Assembly (NCBI GenBank): GCA_018389105.1
Contig: JACATO010001092.1
Span: 124,001 to 188,000, forward strand
Direction of reading: 5' to 3'
Source: Nautilus pompilius
Lineage: Eukaryota; Mollusca; Cephalopoda; Nautilida; Nautilidae
Length of the DNA: 64,000 nt
In this document: in pieces, positions 1-10,428 of the stretch
Layout: every line of letters begins with the position of its first letter
Numbering within the stretch: the stretch's first letter is position 1
Program-made: the position numbers and the translations under genes
The notes under the pieces: model-generated
Databases searched by the model: none
Told to the model about the DNA's origin: nothing
The model's input: only the letters and a program-made list of their open reading frames with translations

Positions 1-1250
1 GCAACGCAGCAGTCCCTAACTGAGTACGCCGCCCCTGCCTGGACACCCTGGATCTCCAACTCCAATCTCCAGAGATTGGAGAAGTCGCAACTACACGCAG
101 CCCGAGCGATAACGTGACAGCTCCAGACAACACCAATTGAAGCAGTCCTGCAGGAAGTTGATCTCCCTCCCCTACGCTGCTGCTACCAGGTCCACACACT
201 GCAGTTAGGTGACCGATGGCACAGGCTGGAGAATGGAGACCCGCGTCAACAACTACTACACAATGCAGTACGGCAGTGGCTATGCAGATCGGACTGACGA
301 ATGTCGGTTATACCTGCCTTGGATGATCTAGGACTGCTAACTCCAACCGTACCGATAACTTGCACCGCGGTGTCCAAGGGCGACCCCACAGAGCAGCAGC
401 TGCGGAGAGCGCAAGAGGGGCTCACTGCTCTAGGTCCAACAGATGTAGAAATCTATACTGACAGCTTGACCGCCGAAGGGACCAACAATGGGGGAGCAGG
501 GCTGGTGGTCATACGAAATGAGGACATCATCTACCGGTGGCATGCAGCAGCAGGTCGTGTGTGCAGTTCCTTCAGAGCTGAGAGAACAGCAATGGAGAGA
601 GCAGTAAAATGGTTCCATGACAATGAGTGGAAATCGGCGCTACTGGTCTGAGACTGCAAATCACTTGTCACAGCCCTGGTCAATTGCTCTACGGACCCAA
701 CTATCACTGCACTGCAGAGAAATCGTCGTGCTGATGGCCAACCATTCACTACAGGTTGTATGGGTCCCAGAACACTGCAACCTGCCGGGCAACGAATTGG
801 CAGACACAGAAGCCAAAACAGGTGCTGCTGAGCCCCAATTGGAGACCACTTTAGATCCTGCTACACGCTCGGCCATCATCCACCAGAGTGGACGCCCACC
901 ACTGGTCTCATGTCCATCTGGCAGAAGTCTACTCCTCACCAATCAAACCACTAGAAGACACGCTACTTGCCAAGGCCGACCGGACGGACCCCGTTCGCTT
1001 CCGCAGCGGGCACCATCCACGCCTACGACGATGGCAGTTCCTGACCAATGTGGCGGAGACTGCTACATGCCATCTATGCGAGGAGTCGTCGTCGTCTGAA
1101 CACCTCTGGATACGGTGTTCCACCTTCCTAGTGGAGCGCCAACGCCTCAGCCTGGGACGCAGTATGAAGGAGCTAATTTACCTCCGAAGCACATCGATGG
1201 CACTCCTCAGGATTATCCTGCGGCGTCTTCAATGATAACAACAACAACAG
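1..1250 (+). mobile_element. Decayed 3' end of a non-LTR retrotransposon ORF2 (RT tail, RNase H, terminal zinc knuckle)
   Basis: Frame 1 opens inside the reverse-transcriptase thumb region (EYAAPAWTPWISNSNLQRLE, codons from base 22) and runs into an RNase H domain: IYTDSL then GGAGLVV (about 450-510) and FRAERTAMERAV (about 570-605). The domain continues in frame 2 with VVWVPEHCNLPGNELAD (about 745-805), the usual WVPGH..PGNE.AD block. Frame 3 then gives DPVRFRSGHHPRLRRWQF and the CHLC...H...C terminal knuckle (about 980-1115), ending at a stop near 1234. An (AAC)n-like tail follows at about 1232-1250, as in I/Jockey-clade elements. Stops at 115, 295 and 649 and two frameshifts (about 720 and 885) make it dead. 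It is 5'-truncated by the window edge. I am sure of the class and unsure of the clade. Confidence 0.85.
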
Positions 1251-1892
1251 CTGCTGCCACCGAACCTTTCTCCAGAATAATATGGTTCAGCAAAGATGGT
1301 TTGGATTGTTCAAAGACATTTAGCACTACATAATCCTGCAGAAAGTCAGTTTCCGATGGACTGCTGGATGCCTGAGTCCTCTGTTTATCAGTAAGCTTTT
1401 CTTGATATGGAAAGCAGTGACTTAGAACCCTGTTCCACAGGACCAGTCCTCTAGTTATCCACTCATAATAAGCACCTGTACAACTTAAGCTGGGCCTACT
1501 GGGGGAATTACTGGTCAGGAGGTAGTGTGCATACAGTTGGGCCAATAACCAACTATGAAACATTAAAATCTGTAATAGCTCTAAGCTGCCAATCACCCTT
1601 TTAGCAATTGACCCACTGCAAGGAGTCAGAGTACAGGCATCTGCATCACCCCCTCAATGAAACATTTGCGCAGCACTTTCCTCATTAACACCATCTATTT
1701 TTAAGTTTTCATTACTGAGTAAGCATCCATGCCACCACCACCTGTTTGTTGATCTGGTGGGGGGGGGGGTGAACTTCTGCACACCCCCACCTCTCAAACC
1801 TCGAGACTCCACATCCATAATAATCTTAGCAAATGCTAAAACTGATTTTCTAGTTCACGATTTCCATGTGAAACTGAGCCAAAATTGTTTGT

Positions 1893-4480
1893 GTGGTTTC
1901 AAGAATAAACTGTAACGCTAAGCTCTACTACGACCTACCGTATTTCAATGCCTCAGAAAATTTACTAGCAATCACAGTAATATCTTCGATAGCCGTATTT
2001 TGTATAGATTTTGTTCCACTATTCCAAGCAGTAAATTACTCTACTGTATCTTTTAATTTTAAATCACCAGCATACCTTTTATTTGCAGCAGCATTATTAG
2101 TTGAATTTGTAGTATTTGTCATCTGGTTTTTCTAAGTTTAAATTCAACATTAAATATGCAGTACCACTATCATAACTTATCGATCACACACACAATATCT
2201 ATGAACAAATGGCCATTCTTCAACCTTTACTCTATTTTTGCATCAACTCTGTCTGAAAAACCAGATCTTTAAACAACACATTTAAAAAAAAAAACAGGAG
2301 AAAATGTTATTTTAAACTTGTTACTGAATGAATTAATGTGATCATTAATATTTATCATTCAATCATTATCTAAATTTAAATTAAAGACTTTAATCTTTAG
2401 TCATTAAACTTGAATTATCTTGTTTTAAAAAATTTGATGTTTAACTAGAAGATACTGATGAATTACCTTTCTGACTGAAACAAAACTCATTAACACCATT
2501 ATCTTCAATGGTGTTGTAATATTCTTTATTGTGATGCAGAGAATAGTTATTTTTCATGTCTGAATTAGATTACTAATTTGTGAGAGTTCATTATCTAAGA
2601 TTTTTGTGGTCCTAGTAGTTCCATTATCAGCACTATATTCTAAAACAATTGTATTATTAACACCTGGAAAAGAATAAATAATACGCCTCATGGTCAATCA
2701 GGGCAATTTTGTGATTTGTAGAATGTAAATTTAGTGTTGGATAAGAATCTGTTTTAAAATTTGTAGTTCTTTAAATGGTAAAACAAAACTATAAAAATCT
2801 GTGGGATTTACTAATTGTTCGGGGCTTTTTGCTATTCTGTGTAATAGTTCTTCAACCATTTACTGTTTTTTGTTTCATCTATTAAATTTAATTAAACCAA
2901 CTGATCACCAGTTGCATCTGTTTCACTGCAAACTCCATTATTTCCAGGTTTAGATGCTGAAAGTAAAGCAAGTCTTTCAATTAACTGATTTGGATCTGAA
3001 GATAAAAGCAGACAACCTTCACCAAAGTATGGTTGTATCATACCTACAATCGAACTCGTCTTAGGCCAGATGAATCTTTTATTAATTCCTTTTTGTCTTA
3101 GCTCGGGACCAATGTATTTGTTCCATTTATAATTTTCACTTTGTGCAGCATCATTGTTGTGATAAATAAATAACTAAGCTGTATATTAGAATTTTAACCA
3201 TTTTTAATATCTTCTGCAGGAAGAACATTTTTGTCTGGTTTTGCTTTAGTTGAAAGTTGCCATAAACCAGGAGTGGTGTCAGTTTTATAGTCGTTATCAA
3301 TGTTATGCTCATCAGCAATTACTTCTAAGGTAGATAATCCAGTTGAATACTTGTTAGAGTCAAACTGTTGCAAAGCAAATGCATACATTGGCCACAGAAG
3401 TCAGATAATCAGCAGCATCTGTATCTATCTCTGTATTGAGATCTTGTTCATCTATTTTTTTTAATTAAAAGACTTTCTTTAATTTCTTTTAAATGAGACC
3501 AAATCTTTACATTTTTAAAAATTTCTCTTCTTTTTTGAAAATTTTATAAAACAATATTTAATATATACATTTAAAAAATTGATCAAGCAAAGCTTCCTGT
3601 TGGATAATAAAGTTCACCAAACTATGAATGGTATCTCCCATTATATCTATCAGCTGATTTGGCTGTAACTACAAATCCATAGTCTGACTCCCAACATTTT
3701 TCTGTAAAATATTTAAATACATCAAAAGTCATATCTTTGTTAACCAAGTCATTCCAAAATACAGAGAGCTTTTATAGGTAATGGAAAAAGGATAATAATA
3801 TTTATTTACTTCTGGTGCTTTGTCTGGGAACTTTGTTATTTTTATGAAATATAAAAGGTATCAATATTATTATACCTATTTCTAGTCTAAAATGATTCAA
3901 TGTTTGATTGATTTGATTTGTCACACACATAAGGGCATAAAAAGTAAATTTAAAAATTTTGGATTGTCTCTTCCGATCAGAATATCATTTTGATCTTCAG
4001 AGTATCCTACACCTATTTCTTGTTTACTTTTTTGTTCCCTCACCTATTATTTCACAAACATTTTGTAATTCTAATTTTTTTTACTCTTTCATTTGCGAAG
4101 ATATTTACCATCTGTTGTTTGTTAAGTTTATTAACAAACCCACTCTTTGTTATTTGATATCCAGGTTGATGTAAAGATTTTCCAAAAACATTATCTGGAA
4201 TAATCTAACAACATGTAGATAAGTAGAATAGTTTTACCACATACACTTTCTCCTACAATTAATCCACACACATTTCTAGGTAATGAAAAATTATGACCTT
4301 TACTATTTTCATTTTCCCATTAAATTTTTAATTCGTTCATGAAAACACTTAAGTTTTTACTGCTTAGTTGTCTTCATTTAAGTTAATTTGTTTAGTCTCA
4401 GGCTCAGTGTCACAGTCGCTTCCTTCTGTAAACGAAGGACTATCAGAAGAAACCTGCTCTTGGTGAACTACATCAGCCAT
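1893..4480 (-). pseudogene. Decayed virus-like integrated element with A32/FtsK-type packaging-ATPase relic
   Basis: On the minus strand there is a run of broken reading frames. First comes a short acidic ORF (4480-4364, begins MADVVH). Then an ATPase-like relic (about 4340-3585) has a Walker A motif GESVCGKT at 4253-4230, a GKSLHQ segment near 4180-4150, and a C-terminal block with FKYFTEKCWESDYGF and NGRYH near 3740-3640. A third frame (about 3390-2890) carries TPGLWQL (about 3275-3254) and SDPNQLIERLALL (about 3000-2960). Two more short frames follow (about 2900-2430 and 2148-1895). From memory, the ATPase pattern and the GLW/SDPN protein occur together in Polinton/Maverick- or adintovirus-like elements of invertebrate genomes; the exact group is unsure. 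Several stops and frameshifts interrupt every frame, so it is a fossil. No integrase or DNA polymerase was recognised nearby. Confidence 0.55.
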
Positions 4481-4782
4481 TTCTATTAACTATTGAATCA
4501 TCAATAAAATCCTCTGATCACCTCAAAGTGGAATCTGAAAGAATCAGCTATACTTTCTTGTGATTCTGAATTATATATAAAAACTGACTAACATTTATTG
4601 TTAAGAGTTTAAAACTAAAGCTAATACAAAAAAAAATTAAGAACAGGTCAGAAATGAAAATAATCAGCAAATATTAAGAGGGGCATGTCAAATTTGTGGG
4701 AAAGTAAAAAAGCTTTTATCTCAAAATTGAAATCCGTCTCTAGTGATATATATATATAAGTATATATATATAACCACTTTGG

Positions 4783-5456
4783 TCCAGGAACGCGGTTAGA
4801 TTTAAGATTATTAGTAAATCCAAATAATTTGCCAAAACCTGGTAAAGAACCTACTAATAAAGCTGTTCCAGTCTGCAGCCATAAGCCGGTTTAGATTTAA
4901 TTCATGATCTTAATAATATTCAAAATCTTTGTTTTAAAAGAAAAATATTGATCGAGGTTTAGTTAAAACTGCAATGAAGGATTAAATGGATGTTGGAGGT
5001 CCCACCACAGGTTACTGGTTCTGGCTCAAATAAGTAAACCAAAAACAACAAACAAACAAACGTGAAGATGCCTGCCTTGTACAGCTGAAAAATTCCAAAA
5101 AACCTGTAAGGCGAAACTACTCCAGAAAGTGGTTGGGGTTCACAGATGATATCCCACTGGCAGATTTAGTTGATATGTAAGCCTTTTCTAAATAGAGGTT
5201 ATAAACATGCTAAATGTAATAATGTACCTGCTAAACATGCATGCTGTTTGTTCCGCTGAGAGAGAGAGGCAGAACTGGAAAATCTAGTCTACATAGTAAA
5301 AACCCAGATAAGTTATGGACTGATACGGTAAGTGAATTCGTTAACAGAACTTGCAGAAACCTTCCAGAAGGAACAGAAGTTCATCATAGATATAATGAAG
5401 GTAAACCAGTTGTAGTGAGAGATTTAGCAGAACCTTGAAATGATATGCAGAAAATA
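4783..5456. other. Two unassigned short open frames beside the virus-like relic
   Basis: On the minus strand about 4908-4783 is open without stops and includes LVGSLPGFGKLFGF and RVPGPKWLY. On the plus strand 5241-5438 is open and includes KLWTDTVSEFVNRTCRN and HHRYNEGKPVVV, then continues past one TGA as WNDMQKI-like sequence. Both look more protein-like than the surrounding AT-rich DNA, but neither matches a family I can name. They could be further genes of the same decayed element. This is inference from position only. Confidence 0.25.
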
Positions 5457-5459
5457 TCA

Positions 5460-8400
5460 ATTTTAGATAAATAAATAAATAAATAAATGTAACAGCAAGA
5501 AACAGATCTATTAGCACAGCGCCAAAAGAGGAAACAAACGAAGGTGAAGTAGACAGGAAGAAACCTTCTAATGATTTTAACATATCATCATAAAAATTTT
5601 GGAAGATACAGTACAAAATTGGACTAAGGAAATATTAAAAATAATAAATATTAATAAACCACTCATATAAATTAGAAGCATTAGATTGATCCTAATATTT
5701 TGTCTCCTTCTATGTACAGAGTTACAAAATACAAAAGCAAGCAGGTTTCACCAAAGGTGTTATTGGATTAATGACCCTAAGTAGATATATTATCATGAAG
5801 AGGTGGTGATGCAATCTTACTGAGATTAATTATATAAATATTATTTTTCCAGAATATTCCTCTTTCCCATGACTGTTTTGCCTTTACTGCTGGTATCTTC
5901 ATCTGGACAGCATCACATTATTTTTGTATTTTTATTCCATTACATTAAATATTTTGAATAATCTAAAATACACATTTCTAAGTAAAAGAGCTTGCTAAAG
6001 CTTATAACTTCACATTTTATAGTACTAAGTCTTCGTTAATAATATCTCTAGTGTGGCATTGGGTAATTTTGCTAACATGTAAGGTTTTTTTTTTAAGTTG
6101 CTAGGAGCTGTGCTGACTCTTACAACTGTTCATTTTCTTAAATTTTCCATTGTTTTGCCATAAACAGATTCATTCGCCTGTAAGCCTTATCCAAAATCAT
6201 TTGTAGTCTTAGTTCTCATATCTGTATTTAACTTAATTTAGGGGTTTAGCCAGCAGACTGATAAAATAGCTCTGTGTATTTTTATTATCTTCATACCTAA
6301 TTTCTAAAATGTAATACTTATTCTACTTCATCGCGCAAAGCGCCTATGTAACATGTAATCCTTTGGGGTATTCTAAGTCTGCTTCATACATCCCACCTAC
6401 TGGTGAATCCAGTTAACAACAGCCTTATAATTGTTCACATCTTGTGGCTGCTACAAAATAAATCATCCACTGAGAGCAGTTGACACAGCCCAACCGCAGA
6501 GACGTCTTCATGTAAGACCTTTTTTTTTTTTTTTTTTAGTTAAGTCCTATCTTTTAATTTTCTATGTTAGACATTTTGAATGCGAATATATTTAAAGATG
6601 ATATAAAAACTGTATTTATATAGGAATGCTGCATCTAACCACCCCTACACAGACCCTGCTCTCTCCGTTATCAGTGCATCTGCTGAGAGATCTAATTTTA
6701 TTTTGGGAATCTCTGCAGAAGCTGTAGCTCCAGAGAGATTACACAGATCTAATATATAAGCCCTCTGACTTACAAACCCATCTACCAAAGAAACAGGACG
6801 ACAGATTTCAGATAGATGTTGTACTCTCCCAATTCTAATGTTGTACTTTTCAACAGACTTCTTTATAATAATACACATAATATAGGGGTAAAATATAAAA
6901 ATTATAATGCTTTCTTAGCTCTTAAAAGACTGAATTCTTCAGATTTTGATACCGTGATCTCTAAAATCAAAAATAACTATCAAGAGCAATGTTTATAACT
7001 CTCACATTTATTTTATTTTTAATATAATACCTGCACAGCATCTATTTATTATTATTATTATCCATATTTCTTAAAGTAGTTCTAAAAAAAAACTGAGGGT
7101 TAAAAATTTGCAGCTTATATTCATTCTCCAAATAAATTTCAAGATTTCTTTCTTAAATATTTTTTCTACTAAGTCTTTGGGGGGATCTGAAGAATATTCT
7201 AAAACTAGATTTAATAGTCTGTTCGTTTCCTTTTCTTCTAAAAATAATTGGAATCTCACAAATTTACCTCAAGTCTTAAGACAAATATCTGTTGAGTTTA
7301 GTAGTTTCAGCAACTTCGGTCAAGCTTGAGTGTTACTCTACTATAGTAATTAAAGTGATAGTCAGTTTTCATTGTAATGTTCTTTGGTAAATTCCTCTTA
7401 AAAATTTAAGTCAATATTTTATTTAGGTATGTAATAAAATAATAAATACTATTCTTAGCCTCAAGTGTACTACTATTGTATAAACACACATGGCTTATAG
7501 ATAGATATAAACCTAACATTTGAATAGTAAATATTTGTTTTAAATTGAAAAACTCTAGATTATTTTTTTTTATATTTTTAAATTATATTGCGCCAGATTT
7601 GTGTTGTGGAGAAACCAACTTGTTTTTTTTTTTACCTACAAAAGATAACAGTATTAACAGCCTAAAGTCTGATTAGTAATATGCCAGTTTTAGGTTATCT
7701 TTATCTAACACAAATCAGCACCTAGCACACCACCTATTATTAATACTTGACTGTTGAATTTATAATGGGTATTCCCAAATGCGAGTGTACCTACATCTGC
7801 GCTCGTGTGACGCGTATCAAATCTGGTTCACAGCTAAGTGGGTAAGAGAGACCAGTGTTGGGTACACAAGTGAAATCTCACTGGTGCCTTCATATACCAT
7901 TCTATGAAAAAGTTCAGTGTATCTAAGTGTGATTTTAGGGAAGGCTCAATGATTTGATACAGTCAGAAGCCATTCTCACAAGCATGGGAGACTGAAACTT
8001 ATAAAAGGATGGTGCAGAAGATCTTTAAAATAGAGAAACTGTTTCATGGAAGGCAGTGCTGAAGCCCATTCAATAAGTAGGCGGTGCAAATAAAGTAAGT
8101 GGAGAAGATCTTATTGAATATGTAGAGCAGAAGCCCTATTACTTACACTATTTTCCTGGTTGGCTACATCTCTAAGGACCATTATAGCAAATATTAAGCA
8201 GGCATGTGACTTCAAAGACAGGAATGGATGGTCAGTGAGCAGTTGAGGTGGTTAAAAAATAGCCGAGCTTCTCTCTGATGTTCCTGAAAAGAATGGCCCT
8301 GGTAGTTTGCTTAGAATTTACCACTGTTTCTGTACTTACTATACAGTGGCATAATTCGGGCTTGAGACCACAGACCGGTTGATCCCTTAGCAATCTGTTT

Positions 8401-8470
8401 GGAATAAATATATTTTAAATGTGGTAGGATACAAGCAAACCACTAGACTCCTCCTCACTGTCCCAGATAA
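5460..8470. other. AT-rich intergenic stretch, no gene recognised
   Basis: I see no convincing exon here. Short open stretches at 6645-6998 and 7071-7329 exist on both strands, but none matches a known family or is flanked by a coherent set of splice sites. There is a (TAAA)n-type run near 5468-5490, a poly-T run at about 6522-6538 and an ATT-rich tract near 7045-7062. If the minus-strand gene starting at 9508 extends left, its remaining exons would have to be here or beyond the window. Confidence 0.4.
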
Positions 8471-8473
8471 TAT

Positions 8474-8893
8474 GGGACAGTTGGACATAAACTTTATGTA
8501 TAATGTATGATGATGAGATGAGAGAGGGGGGAGATTAAGCATAGAAATCTGAGTTTGGGACAGTTGGACATAAACGTTATGTATAATGTATGATGATGGG
8601 ATGAGAGAGGGGGGGAGATTAAGCATAGAAATCTGAGTTTGGGACAGTTGGACATAAACGTTATGTATAATGTATGATGATGGGATGAGAGAGGGGGGGA
8701 GATTAAGCATAGAAATCTGAGTTTGGGACAGTTGGACATAAACGTTATGTATAATGTATGATGATGGGATGAGAGAGGGGGGAGATTAAGCATAGAAATC
8801 TGAGTTTGGGACAGTTGGACATAAACGTTATGTATAATGTATGATGATGAGATGAGAGAGGGGGGAGGAGATTAAGCATAGAAATCTGAGTTT
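8474..8893. repeat. Minisatellite: five 83-86 bp tandem units
   Basis: Five head-to-tail units begin with GGGACAGTTGGACATAAAC at 8474, 8557, 8641, 8725 and 8808. The units differ by a few substitutions (CTTTATG or CGTTATG; GATGAG or GATGGG) and by the length of the G run after GAGAGAG. The last unit carries an extra GGA. Open frames on the minus strand across it (8387-8793) are a by-product of the repetition. A short TATA/GA tract follows at about 8910-8935. Confidence 0.95.
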
Positions 8894-9174
8894 GCCATTT
8901 TTGGTAGAAATATATATATAGAGAGAGAGGAGAGACTGACTACCAGTAACAATATTCAAAATACCAATGATCTACAACGTTAACTAGGCTTTATTAGGTG
9001 TATAATTAAAAACAATATTTGAAGGAAAAAAAATTGATTTCGAAGGAGCTTTTAAAGGATAAAGTAGACAACTGAGGAACCACTGTCTTGTGAGAAGACA
9101 CGGAAAAAAAAAATAAAAAAAAAACTCAACTGCCCCCGAATTCTGCATTCGTGACTACCGACTTGATTTTTTTA

Positions 9175-9210
9175 CTGCCAACTACGAGTGGTAGTAGTAG
9201 TAGTAGTAGC
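9175..9210. repeat. (GTA)n microsatellite
   Basis: A short GTAGTAGTAGTAGTAG tract lies between the minisatellite and the CpG-rich promoter region. It is simple sequence only. Confidence 0.8.
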
Positions 9211-9429
9211 TCTGAAAGGTACTGTTAGTAGACGTACTTGAAAAGGTTATATACCAGCTCTCTATCCATTTGGAAACTTTATTATAATAATAATAGTAAT
9301 ATTAATATTAGTATATCAATCGGTCACAACTGTCACCGGTGTATTATCCAAGGTTGGTTCGCTTCCGTGTCTAAAAGCTGAAGAAAATCATCAGAATCCC
9401 CTGAGATTTCCGGGGGGGAAGTAAAAGGG

Positions 9430-9790
9430 GCCAAACCTACCTTTCTTTAGGCGCAGCGGGGCCGTCAGTCTCAACCTCTATGTCTCCTCTGAGGGATTCT
9501 ACGTCCATAACAAAACAAGGATTCCTCAACGTGTGGAAGTGGCTGGCGCTTTTGCGCAGGCGCGGATTAGTCACCGCCCTGGCCGGCCTCGGTCAAGTTC
9601 GCCCTTTTCCGTAACTCGAACGAAGTTTCCCGATCTCTCTCCTACTAAGCTTCCAGGTTTTGACTTTCTCTTTCGTTTCTCGATGTTTGCCGAACTCGGC
9701 TGAATTATTTAAATGAGCAACAAAACAACAACAACAACAACAACAAACCCCCCCCCCCGTAAATATGGAGGTCGCTGCGTCCGTAAGTGG
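9430..9790. promoter_or_regulatory. CpG-rich bidirectional promoter with NRF1-like site, upstream of TBCEL
   Basis: This is a GC- and CpG-rich island in otherwise AT-rich DNA. It holds TGCGCAGGCGCG at 9553-9564, close to the NRF1 palindrome TGCGCATGCGC. A probable noncoding first exon of TBCEL ends at the donor CGTCC|GTAAGT (last exon base 9782), and its partner acceptor is CCCTCTCTAG at 10410. The spliced leader would contain a short upstream ORF starting at 9765 (MEVAAS...) that ends at the TGA at 10423, just before the TBCEL ATG. The exon 1 assignment is inferred from splice signals only. Confidence 0.5.
9441..9560 (-). CDS. Candidate first exon of an unidentified head-to-head gene (partial)
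   Basis: On the minus strand an ATG at 9508-9506 opens MDVESLRGDIEVETDGPAAP and reads without stops for 68 bases to a strong splice donor (AAAGAAAG|GTAGGT, last exon base 9441, phase 2). It sits in a CpG-rich island about 270 bases from the likely first exon of TBCEL on the other strand, which fits divergent transcription. The residues upstream of the ATG would be 5' UTR. No further exon was found to the left, so the gene's identity is unknown. A chance ORF in a CpG island is the alternative. Confidence 0.4.
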
Positions 9791-10428
9791 CTGGTAATCT
9801 TATGTATCATGTTTACAAAAATAACGACATTTATACAACACTGATTACTTAAAAGAAAGGACAGTTTGATACAGCGCTAACCCTAGTAATTCAAGATTCC
9901 GATTGGTATTTCATCTATTTTATAATATACTGTATTATCGTTAGACGTTTGATTTTAGACAGGGGATGCAACTGCAACTGTTTTGATAGTGAGTTTGCAT
10001 CAGAGTTATCGTTCTTGGTATGCCTGCGTTCCATCCCCATCTCTCTCTATATATATATACACTCATTTTCTCTTCCTCTCCGACTATATATGTGTGTATA
10101 AAGACGTCCAAAAAATGCATACACACCTTGTTTACTGGGCCATATAAGAGTGTGTCATATATATAATTAAAATTACTTTATTTCAACGTAGAATGACAAA
10201 AAAAAATAGTTCTAAATTGTCATTGAAAATGTTCTAACTAAATCAAATGAACTGATTCTCAAACTAACTAAAAGCGCCCCTGAAGGACTCCTCAGTAAAA
10301 TCATCTCTTTTCAGCCACAAAATCACTTGTATTTCTTTTTTTTTTTTTTAGTTGCGAAATGAACGCAGAAAACTCCTGAATACATGAATGTTTACATTCC
10401 CCCTCTCTAGTGGAGCAACATCTGATAT

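Noticed and set aside
1893-2135. 80-codon plus-strand ORF with hydrophobic C-terminus
   Set aside because: The minus-strand reading of the same bases looks more protein-like and fits the orientation of the fossil element.
8387-8793. ORFs of about 100 codons on the minus strand (LNLPPSLIPSS repeats)
   Set aside because: They are translations of the 83-86 bp tandem repeat in several frames, with no conserved domain.
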